Origin: Salvia splendens
Taxonomy: Eukaryota; Streptophyta; Magnoliopsida; Lamiales; Lamiaceae
DNA length: 64,000 nucleotides
NCBI RefSeq assembly: GCF_004379255.2
Contig: NC_056051.1
Coordinates: 3,064,062 to 3,128,061, forward strand
Reading direction: 5' to 3'
Shown: positions 45,356 to 57,064 of the stretch, in pieces
Layout: each line of letters opens with the position of its first letter
How positions within the stretch are numbered: the first letter of the stretch is position 1
Program-made: the position numbers and the translations under genes
The notes under the pieces: model-generated
What the model was told of the DNA's origin: nothing
Seen by the model: the letters and a program-made list of their open reading frames with translations, nothing else
Database searches by the model: none

Positions 45356-45927
45356 TAGGGCTGACAAAATGGATATCGGAAATTGGATATCTGATATCCA
45401 AAGTTCCAAACCCGATACCCGATTTTCGGGTTTCGGGATGGGATCGCATTCGAGTATAGGATTTTTAGATTATCGGGTATCGGGTGTACCCAACTTATCC
45501 GATTTTTTTATATTTTTTTAAAATTTTATAAATTATATATTTATTTTATTAATTAAAAATTAACTATACTCCCAAAATCCTTCACTCTTAATTCACATTT
45601 AGGGTTAATGTATGAATTGTGATGTTTATTATGGATGAATGATGGATGTTATAACTTATGAATTTTTTTATTTCTAAAAATTTGTAGTAGTTTTTTTTAT
45701 CTTAAACTCGAACTAGAAGTTTGTATTTCTAAAAGTTTGTATTTTTTTAAAAATAATAAAATAAATAAAATAATAATCCTTAATCAGGACTGGATACCCG
45801 AGTCGGGTATCTGGGTACTCGAAATCATTTTCGGTTGGGTATTTGGTATTAGATTTTGGGAAATTTGAGATAGGGTATCCGAAATTTTCAGATCGGGTAT
45901 CCGCAGATACCCGATTTGACAAGCCTA
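45356..45927. mobile_element. hAT-like MITE rich in GGGTATC/GATACCC
   Basis: Ends TAGGGCTGACAAAAT and, inverted, TAGGCTTGTCAAAT; 8-bp direct repeat gttccaga on both sides (45348-45355, 45928-45935). Both ends carry multiple cgggtat/ataccc words. Non-coding. Confidence 0.72.
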
Positions 45928-46210
45928 GTTCCAGATTAAGAGTTGGAGAAAAGCAAATTCTTTTTGGCAATCTCGGTCTTCCCTTCTCATCAATTTAAGT
46001 TGTCGTAAAAGCCACATGAAAAGCTGTTTGTTATTCAAAAAAACCAAAGCATATGCAATTGTTTGCTAGTATTATTTTTATGTATATGATACAATTTTTA
46101 CGGTATTAATTTATCATCGTTAGAGTATAATTTATTTCCAAATAATTAAAAGAACTTATATAGATGTATTAAATGAGTCATTTCATCTGTTTACTTTATT
46201 TTATCATACG

Positions 46211-46833
46211 TAGGGCTGGGGAAAAATACCGAAATACCGAAATACCGGCCTTATCGTACCGAAAAAATACCGAAAATATCGAATTTTCGGTATACCGTGA
46301 TTTTCGGTACGGTACGATACCTTACCGAAATATTTCGGTAAGGTAAAGGTATGAATTTTTATATACCGCGGTATACCGCGGCATACCGAAATTCGGTATA
46401 TACTGTAATTTAAGGTATATACAGTAAAATATGAATATAATAATATATAAAGTATTTTATATTTTTTAAATTATAAAATTTATTGTGATATATAATATAA
46501 TATGAATAAAATATACTAGTATTTAATACCCGTATATTATTTAAATTACTATAAAATATAAATAGTATTCTAAAAACTCAAATATTCAATTTTCATTGAT
46601 ATTGAAAGTAAGGTATACCGCAAAAGTATGGTATACCGAACTTTGGTACGGCATACCAAAAATGAGGTACGATATCGGTATAAAAATTCTCCATACCGAA
46701 TATAAGGTATACCGAAGTTCGGTATACCGAAAATTTTGGTAAGATAAAGGTATGATTTTTTCGCATACCGAATTTACGGTAAGGTATACGGCATGGTGGT
46801 TTCGGTAAGGTATACCGTACCTACCCACCCCTA
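46211..46833. mobile_element. hAT-like MITE rich in TACCGAA/TTCGGTA
   Basis: Ends TAGGGCTGGGGAAAAATACC and, inverted, TAGGGGTGGGTAGGTACGG; 8-bp direct repeat atcatacg on both sides (46203-46210, 46834-46841). The ends are arrays of aataccgaa, ggtataccg and ttcggta words. Non-coding. It shares the TAGGG(C/G)TG start with the neighbour at 45356. Confidence 0.75.
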
Positions 46834-47084
46834 ATCATACGTTTGGATTAACTTTCACATGACAACTATCGTTTTATGGGAAGCAGGAATCTTGATTCAG
46901 GAATTCAAATATTACTAACTAGACATTCAGAAATGCAAAAATGTCTTTAAATTCAGACATTTGGTAACTCATCCGAATCTTAAACTCACGACAAACTTCC
47001 CCCACTCTTCCATGGCTGACACTACTTTTAACTCAGTCGACGATACATGATTCGTGATTCAGGCTGATAATTTTCCAGCTGTGC

Positions 47085-48180
47085 TCAGACATGCATATCA
47101 ACATTCTTCTCAGAGGCATCGGCAACAAATATGCTCCCCCAGTCGCACCATCCAGCCAAAATATCCCTATCGGAACACTGCACCGTGACAATGAAATATG
47201 TATTACAAATTTACAAGTAGTGCAAATAACCATATTTGCCATTGATATTACTCAACAAAATTGTATGCCTTGTATGATGAAGAATTTGATGAAGATAGAA
47301 ATGAACCTTGCTAAATCCAAGCCAGTTTGAGTCCCCTCTAAATGAAAATGCCTTCTCACTTTCTCTCCATTGTCCACACATAATCTGCAAATATTAAGTT
47401 ATTGAAAAATAATTGGAGTGGCAGGAAATTTTAATGTAGTTTAATAACTGAAAACAAACAAGAGCACACACACTGCTAAAAAAATTTGCAAAAGCATTTA
47501 CCTCATAATCAACTCCTTGTACATATAAATAATTCGGATCAACAGAAGAAAAACAAAGTCCAGTTATCTGCAGACAACAAGCAATGTTAAAAGAAGAATC
47601 CAAGCTGAATATTTGAGCAAAGTAAGTGCTACACATTCAATCACATGATACAAATCTTTCTGCTCCACACCATGCCACCGAAGAAGCACATGATAATTGT
47701 TTTTACAAAAGATGGATTCGAGAGATTAAAAAATCCGGCAATTTTGGCCAGGTTACCGATATTCTGGGTACATAACTGTCTGCCGATTTGACTACGAATA
47801 ATTGCAACACAACTTACCTCATATTTTGAACAGTTCAGCCATCTAGATGTTGCACACCATCTGCAATAATACAGAGTTCGGCAAAATTAGTTCTAACATA
47901 ATCCATAATGTCTCTCAATAGCTTATGGTATTAAATTTCATTCCTAATCAGAAATGATGAGGAATAACTAATAAGTTTTCAATATTAGGGAAACTACATA
48001 AGCCTTCCAAATGCACTTTATTTTACAAGGTATGCATCAACATAGAAGCTTCAAAGTTCTAACCTGCGTGGATCATAGACAGTCACAGTGCGGTCTTCAC
48101 CACCAACAGCAATATTACCAGATGAGGACATACTGACTGCATATAACATGTTACCAACAGATCCCATGATTCTAAGCGTA
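47085..48180 (-). pseudogene. WD40-repeat protein, C-terminal exons only
   Basis: Five minus-strand exons with good borders: about 48180-48064, 47860-47818, 47567-47502, 47384-47307 and 47177-47085 (stop TGA). They join in frame to LRIMGSVGNMLYAVSMSSSG, NIAVGGEDRTVTVYDPRRWC, ATSRWLNCSKYE, ITGLCFSSVDPNYLYVQGVD, MCGQWRESEKAFSFRGDS, DRDILAGWCDWGSIFVADAS. The GEDRTVTVYDPRRW and GWCDWGSIFVAD blocks are WD40 blades. I think it derives from a plant WD40 (possibly F-box/WD40) gene but cannot name it. Upstream of 48180 the sequence changes abruptly to Harbinger-like GC-rich DNA, so the gene has lost its 5' part. No stop or frameshift inside the retained exons. Confidence 0.68.
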
Positions 48181-48345
48181 GGGCGCGGACGACGCATCGT
48201 CCGCGGAGCCACAGTGGCGGACAATAGCGCGCCTTACATGTTTTCTACCTTATTTTTAAAGTGGGGAAAACAAAAATAAGAGAGATACGATCAAATCACT
48301 TTTAAAGTGGGGAAAACAAAAATAAGAGAGATACGATCAAATCAC
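48181..48345. repeat. Harbinger-like scrap and 46-bp tandem duplication
   Basis: 48181-48236 is a GC-rich fragment (gcgcggacgacgcatcgtcc) like the inner ends of Harbinger MITEs. At 48254-48344 a 46-bp unit containing aagtggggaaaacaaaaata is present twice in tandem. Confidence 0.6.
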
Positions 48346-48729
48346 ACACCAGAGCTAAAGAATTCGATAGTTAAAATTGATCAAAACTAGGAAATAGTAA
48401 AAAAGGATGCTATTTTATTTGAACAAAAACTAACCTTGAAATAGTGTAATTTAGGTTAAAGAGAGAGAAAGTTAGGAAGAAGAATTGATGTTATGGTTGC
48501 AGGAAGAAAGATAAGAACGAGAGGAAGAAAATTCATAAAAGAAAGGGGATATCGATCCCTAAAATCATGAACTTTGGCAAAATTTGGTATTTCCATGAAC
48601 TTTAAAATTGACATAGAATATCACAAACTTTGCACTTTGTTTGGTATTTCCCAAACTGAACCAAATAAGACATTTCCATCAAAATCTTAATTACATGGGC
48701 AACCGTGATATGTTTTACGATATTTTAAA

Positions 48730-49537
48730 GAGTAAAGGTCAAAATTGGTCCTGAACATATAGTCATTTTACGTTTTTGGTCATAAACATTATCTTTTGGA
48801 TTTTTTGGTCCTGCACATATGGAAATTTGATCATTTTGGTCCTCCGTCAACATTTCCGTTAAAAACTAACGGTCAACGGATTTAATCACGATTTTGACCA
48901 AATTAAACTTTAATTCAGATTTTTTACTCCCTAATTAATTCCCTAATTATTTTTACATTTCAATTTCATCTTCTTTCCTTCCACTTATCATCATCCAAAA
49001 ATCAAAAAATCAAAGATGGGTTTTTTAAAGGAAAGATCCAAATTTGGAACTAAAAAAAGTGAAATACGAGAAGGAAAACTTAGATCCAACAATTAAATGA
49101 TATCACCCATCTAGAGAAGAAAGAGGGAATTTCCGCGACGTCCACGTCTCCACGGATCGGGCCTCCATCGGCCTCATCGTCAACGGTGTCCGGGTCGCCC
49201 ACCCCGATCTCTTCGTCGGATCTAGAATGGCGGTTCATGAAATTGACGGAATTCATATAACTAGGGTTTGAGGGGAAGAGGAAGGAAGAAGATGAAAGAT
49301 GAGAGGAAGGAAGAAGATGAAATTGAAGTGTAAAAATAATTAGGGAGTAAAAAATCAGAATTAAAAGTTTAATTTGGTCAAAATCGGCCGTTGACCGTTA
49401 GTTTTTAACGGAAATGTTGACGGAGGACTAAAATGATCAAATTTCCATATGTGCAGGACCAAAAAATTCAAAAGATAATGTTTAGGACCAAAAACGTAAA
49501 ATGACTATATGTTCAGGATCAATTTTGGCATTTACTC
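48730..49537. mobile_element. MULE-type element nested inside the outer one
   Basis: Inverted ends GAGTAAAGGTCAAAATTGG / GAGTAAATGCCAAAATTGA with inverted arms of about 200 bp, and the perfect 9-bp repeat tattttaaa on both sides (48721-48729, 49538-49546). The centre (49130-49257) carries a GC-rich segment unlike the rest, so it may be a Pack-MULE. Confidence 0.85.
49130..49257 (+). pseudogene. Possible captured gene fragment in the inner MULE
   Basis: A short open stretch (FRDVHVSTDRASIGLIVNG, then VRVAHPDLFVGSRMAVHEID) with high GC and C/G-ending codons in otherwise AT-rich DNA. It is centred between the element's arms, as expected for captured exon sequence. Source gene not recognised. 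Confidence 0.4.
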
Positions 49538-49787
49538 TATTTTAAACCACTTTTTAAGTTCATACAAGTAGGATAAAAAGTCACATGGAAAACAATTTGA
49601 TTTAATTGTGTCAAACATGATTAAAAAAAAGTCTCGTAAGTTAGTCAAATATGGTAATAGACATGTCGTAGGAAATACCAAACAAAGTACAAAGTTTGTG
49701 ATATTTTACGCAAATATTAAAGTTTGTGGGAAATACCAAATTTTGGCCAAAATTTATGAGTTTAGGGACCAATCTCCCAAAAGAAAG

Positions 49788-50064
49788 ATAAATAAGAAAA
49801 GGAATGATGTTGCTGACATGGAGATAAACAAAAGAGAATTGCATTTTTGTTAAATTTAGGAAACTAGACTACGTGGGATTAGTAGCTCACAATACGCTCA
49901 TACTTAATTATGTAGGCGATCTTTAATGTAAGTGTGATTCACTGATCTAATAACTTTTACATTACAGTGAACAATTTTTCATGAAACTGTGCGGGAAAAT
50001 GGATTCTTGAGGACTTGACTTTTATATATGCATATATATCTTTTTTTGAACTCCAAGCTACTAT
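49788..50064. other. Intergenic
   Basis: AT-rich spacer between the nested MULEs and the NLP-like remnant. Nothing recognised. Confidence 0.4.
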
Positions 50065-50960
50065 CTTTATTGGGTTCCAACAGTAAGGACTATATTCTCT
50101 ATAGGAATAAACAATAAGCATGAAAAATAATTAGGAAAGACTAATCTAAACATAGTAAACAGTAGATACAAGTGGATGCCGGTTGCTATTTGACTCTTTG
50201 GACAAAGTTGCAAATCAGCATCATTGGGTATGATTATTCTATTGTCTTCATCTTTGTATTTCAATCTTGAGTTTAAGTTGTGTGGCAACTTCTTTTAAAA
50301 GCTTACTCACTCCCAACTTGAGACATGATTCAAATTTTATAAATTACTAGTAGTATTTTTCATATTTCACTTTTGTAATCAACTCCTTTGTCTCCATCTC
50401 ATCGATGCGAGGATGTCTGCTTTCTATGTTTGGCCATCTTGGAATGCCAATTTTTCTGCATGCACGCTTTGTTGATCTCTTAGCTATATATAAGAACACA
50501 AGTAAATTACTTTCTATCAATCTTGCATTTACTATCATTATCAACAAAATTGAGAGAATAAATTAAATGAATATTTATACTCACAACCAAGCTCTTTTCC
50601 ATCATCATCTGGAATCTTGCAAAAATATTGATTGAATACTTTAATGCTACTCATTTTCCTTTTTTGTAGGAGCAGTATTTCTTTTGTCTCGCACTAGGTC
50701 CTTCCAATTCTTCTACTTTTGTTGATGCTTCTTTTGACCATTTAAATTTGCAAATATAAATGCAATTAGTTAGTATTGTAGTAGTTCACATAAAATTGTT
50801 TTTTTCATTTTATTGTAATTTGTAGATAATATTACCACAGTAAAAATTTACCTCTCTCAATTTTGTTCTTTTCTTGGGTGCAACTTCCTTCTTCATTTTT
50901 CACATTTTTTACATCTTCAACCACCAATTCTTCACCTAGTTGTTTTCCACATGCCATTTT
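50065..50960 (-). pseudogene. NLP-like (RWP-RK + PB1) gene remnant
   Basis: Minus strand. It opens at about 50957 with MACGKQLGEELVVEDVKNVK, parallel to FKMASGKQLGEELVVEVIAS in the NLP gene next door. Then comes a RWP-RK-like core over two exons: SIKVFNQYFCKIPDDDGKEL with a donor near 50583, then AKRSTKRACRKIGIPRWPNI. This is followed by a PB1 part (LKEVATQLKLK..., LKYKDEDNRIIIPNDADLQL) in changing frames. The frame before the core is broken, the GAF-like N-terminal part is missing, and RWPNIE lacks the RK of the family motif. NLPs are nitrate-responsive transcription factors; this copy is probably a pseudogene. Confidence 0.62.
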
Positions 50961-51610
50961 AAAAGTTTTTTGGGTTAACACCAACCCCCCTTACTTGTGG
51001 CCCTCCTTTATATATCATGTTCTCTAACAAGAAAAATATTATGAAATTAATACTCCATATTGATATCATAAATTTGAGTAAAAATAGGAGAAAATAAATG
51101 TTTTCCACGCGAGATCTGTTATTGTATCATTTGTTGTCAATTTGTATGATATTATAGCTGGAACAAGGCTGATGATGAAAGGAGAAAGGAAAAACAGTCT
51201 TTGTTATTTGCTTGTAGATTAGATTCAATTGTGGACTAAGCAAAACAAAGCAGGGCTAATGGAATTAATGCTGCTGAGTGCTGAGTGGACTTGAAGACAT
51301 GTGAGGAATGTATCTTGGATACAAAAGCATATATATTTTCAACATTCTTCTTTCACAAATCACACCATATATATATATATATATTTTCAACTTATATATA
51401 AAGCCATAACAAAAGCCAAGAAGAAACTAGATAGGAGAGTCCTTGACATACCAAATAAAGTTGAATACTAGTTTTCAACACAAACAGAAACAAAGTTTTG
51501 ATAGAGCAGAGTGACCAACACAACAAACATTAAATAGTGGAGTACTATATATATGGTTCTACTCGGGATAGAATTCGGGAAAGACCCGAAAATGAGAAAG
51601 CAGTAATAAG
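50961..51610. other. Spacer between the two NLP-like copies
   Basis: AT-rich, with a short (TA)n run at 51367-51384. It includes the 3' flank of the NLP gene ending at 51611. No other gene seen. Confidence 0.45.
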
Positions 51611-53044
51611 CTAAGGATTAGCACCACTTGTAGTGGTTCTTTCAAAGATTGTTCCTTGAGAGAGGAAAGGATTGTTGAGTAGATCCTCTGGGGTTGGCCA
51701 TCTTTCAAGTCCAAGTTTTTTGTATGCACTCTGTAGTGCTGACTTGTAACCTATATAAGAAGAAATAGATTGTTAATCTAATATGAATGTAATATAGGGA
51801 GTAGTATTTATACTCACAGCCAAGCTCAATGGCAACATCCTTTAGGGGCTTGCCGAAATGTGGCTTGAGATCTTCAAGTCTAAGATTGAGACCCCGTTTC
51901 CTTTTGCTATTCTCCGTTATGTTGGAATCCCAAACTCTTCCCGAAATGTGGCTTGACATCGTCAAGGCTTGTAACTGCTCACCATACTGCACACTCTTAA
52001 ATCTGACTGGGAACAACATAGCTGCTGCATCAGAATCAGAACCAATTAGTTTTCGTTCTTCAGAAGCAATAACTTCGACCACCAACTCTTCTCCAAGTTG
52101 TTTCCCACTTGCCATCTTAAACGACTTGAGTCCATGCTTCATTATTGGCAGTAGCAACGCCAAGAAGGACCGGACATAACTATATGTTGAAGGCCCCGGG
52201 TAGAGAAAGAACTCCATGACATAAACAAGTCCACCCGTGTGAGAACTCTGCAAACAGACTGCAAAACAAGCACTAGAACTCTTTCTCCTCTCAAACAATG
52301 GTTGGTCATCAATACCGAATTCATACAAACTCGGGAAAAAATAAGCTTTGTTTTCAGACGCCATTGCACTCCCAACAATCCCCTTCCTGCTCCTAACATG
52401 GATTGTATGCACATCATACGCAGGCACATATTTGTCGAAATATGCATAATACAGGGCAAGTTCCATACAACGCACATTAGTATCAGTAACACTAACACAT
52501 TCTCCATTATGCACCCAAACATGTGTGGCTTCAAGTTGTGGAATATCCCGATCAATGATTTGAAGGACATTGTGAATTTCAGCCAAAGCATCTCTGCGTA
52601 TAGAGGACTTCCAAATGCAAAAAATGTCGGAATCAAATATAAAAACAGATATTGATTCAATAAAATGAAGAGGCTTACATTATTCTCAGGCAGTCGTAGA
52701 ATTGGTGGGCTGAAGTCAATGGCAGCCGAGTTCAGTTTTGCAGCCTGCGTGGAAGTGAAGTGAACAAATTTAGAATTCAGTTTGAATTAAGAAGAGACAG
52801 AGACAGTAAGATTACCTCGAGCATTCCTGCAATGCGTCTAAGTTGACAGCGAGGAAATCCGATGAACTCAAGCACGCCCTCGCACTTGTTGTTTGCAACA
52901 TCAAATACTGGAAAAGCAAAATATCCGCTCTCAGTGAAGCCACACACTGCAAAACTTGTCATTGGAAACTCTTGTGCAGAGTAACTGAAAAGGTCACTAG
53001 TGATTTCCGACTTCCTATTTCTGAAGACTCGTCCGGGGGTACTG
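51611..53044 (-). pseudogene. NLP-like transcription factor, 5'-truncated, no PB1
   Basis: Minus-strand exons 53044-52816 (truncated start), 52744-52679, 52593-51818 and 51750-51611 (stop TAG), all with GT/AG borders and joined in frame without stops. The first part, PGRVFRNRKSEI...FAFPVFDVANNKCEGVLEFI, and DALAEIHNVLQII...THVWVHNGECVSV are the GAF-like N-terminal region of NIN-like proteins. Near the end, GLNLRLEDLKPHFGKPLKDV, AIELG and KLGLERWP form the RWP-RK domain, but the motif reads RWPTPE, without RK, and the protein stops about 30 residues later with no PB1. At 53044 the family sequence ends abruptly at an MSI4/FVE fragment on the other strand. Without the missing N-terminus and start codon it is probably non-functional, although the retained frame is clean. 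Confidence 0.72.
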
Positions 53045-54644
53045 TTCACATGTATGATCGCCGAAATCTTACTTCTGGGGGAGTCGGAGCCCCTGTTCAT
53101 ATTTTTGTCCAGGTATTGGAGCTTGATTAGAAGCCACCGTTTGTGTTCTAGGTGCTTTGTGTCCAGGTATTGGAGCTTGATTAGAAGCCACCGTTTGTGT
53201 TCTAGTTATTATGTCTGTTTTTTTCTTCCTTTTCTATATATTCTTTTCCCAGGACACTTGTAGATCTATTTTAACCAGCAAAGATGACTGACATATAATT
53301 TTGTAGTGGTCTCCGGCTAAAGCATCTGTCTTCGGCAGTGCTGCAGAGGATGACATCTTAAATATATGGGATCATGCAAAGGTGAGAGATCTCTAGTTAT
53401 TTCTATTGGTTTACTTTACTCTCCATGCGCCATGACTGTTCTCTCTGAACCAACTTAAATAACAGCCACAATTTTCAAAGTATGTCTCCTGTTCTCCTAT
53501 CTTTGTCCATTTCTTCCTAAAACCAAAATCACAATTTTCCAACCTTTTTTTTTATTATCAGAAGTACTTAATAGTTGTATGCTTGAAATGATGAATCTTG
53601 GTTCCAGTGAACTGCTACACATTAAACATACTAAAAATGATTCAGTTAACTGCTACACACCAAACATACAAAATGATTATTTGTTTGTTGCACAACCTTG
53701 GTTGCCCAAATCTCAAATACTAATCCTTCAAAAGACTTGTCCAGACAAAGGAATGGAACTCTCTAGTAAGGGTATTTCATCAACTCGGGCCAAAAGATAT
53801 TATGATCCTATTGTAAACCCTAATACTTTTGTTGTCCATAGTGGCCATTCATATATTTTCCCTTTATAAAATTCCATGAGTGTAATCATTGACAACTGTA
53901 TGCATTATATATAGTAGAAGTACTCTCGGTCTTTTGCATTCTGAAAATTTGCGTACGATGCAGATAGGAAAGGCAGGAAATGATGTTGGATCTGGAGATT
54001 CAAGCTATCCATCCCCCTGGCTTATTTTTTAAACATGCTGGTCGCAGGTTCGTGTATTATCACCATTCCTTTGCATTGGTGTTGCTGAAAAATGTCATTG
54101 CTATCTTTGCCTTCAACTTCAAATAATATTTACTCCAACATATGACAGGGACAAGGTGGTTGATTTTCAGTGGAATGCAGCAGATCCGTGGACTATTGTT
54201 AGCGTGTCTGAGGATGGAGAAAAGACTGGTGGGGGAGGCACACTGCAGGTAATATGAAGTTTACTTGCTTTTGATGCCTGAATCCGATTTGCATTTTCAT
54301 CATTAGTTCACATGAAAACTTCCCTTGGCCTACTTAGCTTCAGATGCTCCAACTGTTAACATTGATGACGCAATTCACCACACTGTAGTTTCTTGGCACT
54401 TTTTGTGTTATATCTATGATTGTCTTTTTGTTAGAGTAGTTTTACAAATCAGCGATATATGCGCACGCTTTGTACATTACAAGCGCAATTTGAATACCTG
54501 TCCGGCCATCTGATCTTCTGCTTGGTGGTGGTTTAGATTTGGCGGATGATCGACCTAATTTATCGACCAGAAGAGGAGGTGATAGCTGAGCTGGATAAGT
54601 TCAAATCTCATCTTTTGACGTGCTCCACTTCATCCAGTTCCTGA
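53036..54644 (+). pseudogene. MSI4/FVE-type WD40 protein, decayed 3' half
   Basis: Plus strand, exon-like pieces 53036-53106 (TVHMYDRRNLTSGGVGAPVH), 53307-53381 (WSPAKASVFGSAAEDDILNI, WDHAK), 53964-54047 (GKAGNDVGSGDSSYPS...), 54149-54248 (DKVVDFQWNAADPWTIVSVS, EDGEKTGGGGTLQ) and 54537-54644 (IWRMIDLIYRPEEEVIAELD, KFKSHLLTC, stop TGA). These match the last WD40 blades and C-terminus of plant MSI4/FVE, a histone-binding WD40 protein of chromatin complexes that control flowering. A frameshift after SSYPSP, a 5' end that starts mid-gene, and a 58-bp tandem duplication at about 53108-53210 with in-frame stops show it is dead. Intron positions are kept, so it is a DNA-level copy, not a retrocopy. 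Confidence 0.78.
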
Positions 54645-55032
54645 TCTCGTGTGAGCCAGGCTTCGGTCTTTACCTTTTAATTATAACTAACCATAGACGC
54701 TTTAAACATGGTGTTATCTAGGTTTTGCTCTAAAATTTGTGGAGAAAATGGATGGTTCTTTGTCGATTTGGCTAATATTATATCCTGCTCGTGCGAGTGC
54801 AAAAACTAGATGCTTCATTATTACTTATTTTGCAGAATAGATTTTCAGCATGCTTTGGATGACTCCTTCCATGCTGATAGTTTACTTTATTTTGTATGCC
54901 ATCTTTTATTATAAGATCATCGATATGCACTTTGGGTATGGATTAGTACAATTCAAGTAGATCACTTTCTACTTGTGTTATTGTTGAACTATTTCATTCT
55001 TATTTCATTGTTTAATATTTAAGAAAATTAGA
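54645..55032. other. Spacer after the MSI4/FVE remnant
   Basis: Probably includes the old 3' UTR of the MSI4/FVE copy. No gene recognised. Confidence 0.4.
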
Positions 55033-56980
55033 TTATGAGGAAACCCAGATCATAGATCTAATCTTATTGTTACATAACTTCAAAGCCCGAGCTGCACGGC
55101 CAAAAGTCCCGAATTTGGTATAATCTCCATGAACACCATACCATTTATAATCTGGAGTTTCTGACTTTAGGCCGGAACATGGGCACTTATTTATCAAGTA
55201 GGCTGCAGTACTAACAGCCTCTCCCCAGAATCTACTACTAAGCCCAGAAGAAAACAACAAACACCTTACTCTTTCTGCAACCCCATTTTGTTGGGGGTTG
55301 CTTGGAGCAGTCCTATGCCGCTTGATTCCGTTCTCTTTACAAAACTCATCAAACTCATTTGACCAATATTCTAATCAATGTTCTCAGACACTTCACACCC
55401 CTTCCCTTATCCAACTCTACAACTTTACACCACTATTTGAACTTTTGGAAGGTTTCTGACTTCTCTTTCAGGATAAAAACCCATAGTTTCCTAGAGTAGT
55501 CATCTATAATTGACAAATAGTATTTTCCACCACCAATAGTAGCAACTGGAGCTGGACCCCATAGATCACTATGAATATAACCAAGAGGTGCAGTAGATGT
55601 GTGTATACCTGCTGGATATGTGAGTTTCTTTGACTTGCTCAGAATGCACTGCTCACAAGGATCCAATTTGCTTGATGCATCAGCAGAGATAAGCCATTTC
55701 CTGACTAACTCCTTTACACTCCCTTCTGCTGGATGACCCAAACGCATATGCCATAGTTTCAAACTTTCAGTGGCAATTGAGTTCATTTCTCCAGTCATAA
55801 CTTCTCCCAACAGATAGTAGAGACTATTCTTCCTTTCTGCAGTCATAACAACTTTATCTCCTTCCTCACCTCCATCTTTCCATTTTTAGAGATAAAGTAG
55901 AAACCCTTAGTCTCAAGCAACCTAAGAGAAACAAGATTCCTCTTTATTTCAGGGATGTATCTCACATCACTAAGCAACTTCACTGATCCATCAGCCATTC
56001 TGAACTTAACTGACCCAATCCCTTTAACATTGCAGATTTAGTTGTTTCCCCACAGCACTGTTCCATTTGATGGAGCTAAGTCTTGAAACCAGTGCTTGTA
56101 GGGGCACATATGGAAGCTACACCTGAATCCATAATCCAAGATTCACTTACTCCACCATCCATGATATTCATAATCTCTGCAACCTCTAAGCCCTCAACAC
56201 AGTCAGCTGAGTTCTGATTCTTTCCCTCTGAAGCTTGTTTTCTTTTCCACTCAAAACAATCTTTCTTAAAATGCCCCGGCTTCTTGCACCAGTGGCATGA
56301 GCGGGTCTCCTTCTGATCAGAGCTAGAAGCCTTTGATTCTTCAGATTTCTTCTTAAACTTCTTGACGTGTAGACTTTCAGCTGCCACTTCTGAAGTTCGA
56401 GTAGAACCCTTTTGAAGCCCTTTGGATCTAAGAGCAGCCTTGACTTCAGAGAGTGTAATTGTTTTCTCTCTACCATACACCATAGCATCTCGAAGGTTAT
56501 CAAAGCTTTTAGGCAAAGCATTCAGAAGAAGTATAGCTTGATCTTCATCATCAATTGTAACATCCACATTCTCAAGATCATCAATCATTTTAGAAAATTC
56601 TTCCATTTGCTCACAAACTCCCTTATCTTCTTGGAATCGATAGCAATATAACCTCTGCTTCATGCACAATCTATTAGCAAGAGAGCGGGTCAAATAAAGA
56701 CCCTCCAATTTTGCCAATATACCTGCTGCAGTAGTCTCCTTAGCCACTTCTCAAAGCACCTTGTCTCCTAAACACAAGATCACAACGCTGTGAGCTTTAT
56801 ATTGAATCTCTGCCAATTTCGCAGCTGCTTTCTCATCCCTTCAATCTCCTTCGATTTATCACTGCCCTTGTCGAGCGCAGCAGCCAGCCCTTGCTGGATT
56901 AACATGGCCCGGATCTTCATCCGCCATAGCCCGAAGTCATTGGCTCCTGTGAACTTTTCAGCCTCCAATCTAGAAGCCAT
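55033..56980 (-). pseudogene. Copia Gag-Pol remnant
   Basis: Starts MASRLEAEKFTGANDFGLWR at 56980; the frame breaks near 56780. It resumes at 56747 with AKLEGLYLTRSLANRLCMKQ, gag, and zinc knuckle CHWCKKPGHFKKDC, then protease-like WIMDSGVASIC, where the usual Cys/Phe context is altered. From 55846 come GAG-pre-integrase (LWHMRLGHPAEGSV...CEQCILSK) and integrase (HSDLWGPAPV); near 55260 WGEAVSTAAYLINKCP. Several frameshifts and stops. It is a different Copia lineage from the element at 37402. Confidence 0.8.
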
Positions 56981-57064
56981 CGATCTCGCTCGATCTCCCT
57001 CCTACGCTGATCTTGACAGAAATACCCAATCAAAGAACTAGGGTTTCCCACATACGGCGCCAAT

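Larger units (their letters stand above)
48546..49778. mobile_element. MULE-type non-autonomous element (outer of a nested pair)
   Basis: Long inverted ends, GGGATATCGATCCCTAAAAT versus GGGAGATTGGTCCCTAAACT, continuing with shared aaaatttggtatttcc and atcacaaactttg phrases. Flanked by the perfect 9-bp repeat aaaagaaag (48537-48545, 49779-49787). Its middle was invaded by the element at 48730-49537. Confidence 0.82.

Noticed and set aside
53044..53100. Start codon and first residues (MNRGSDSPRSK...) for the NLP-like gene
   Set aside because: This stretch is the antisense of the MSI4/FVE exon (MYDRRNLTSGG), so it is not an NLP start.
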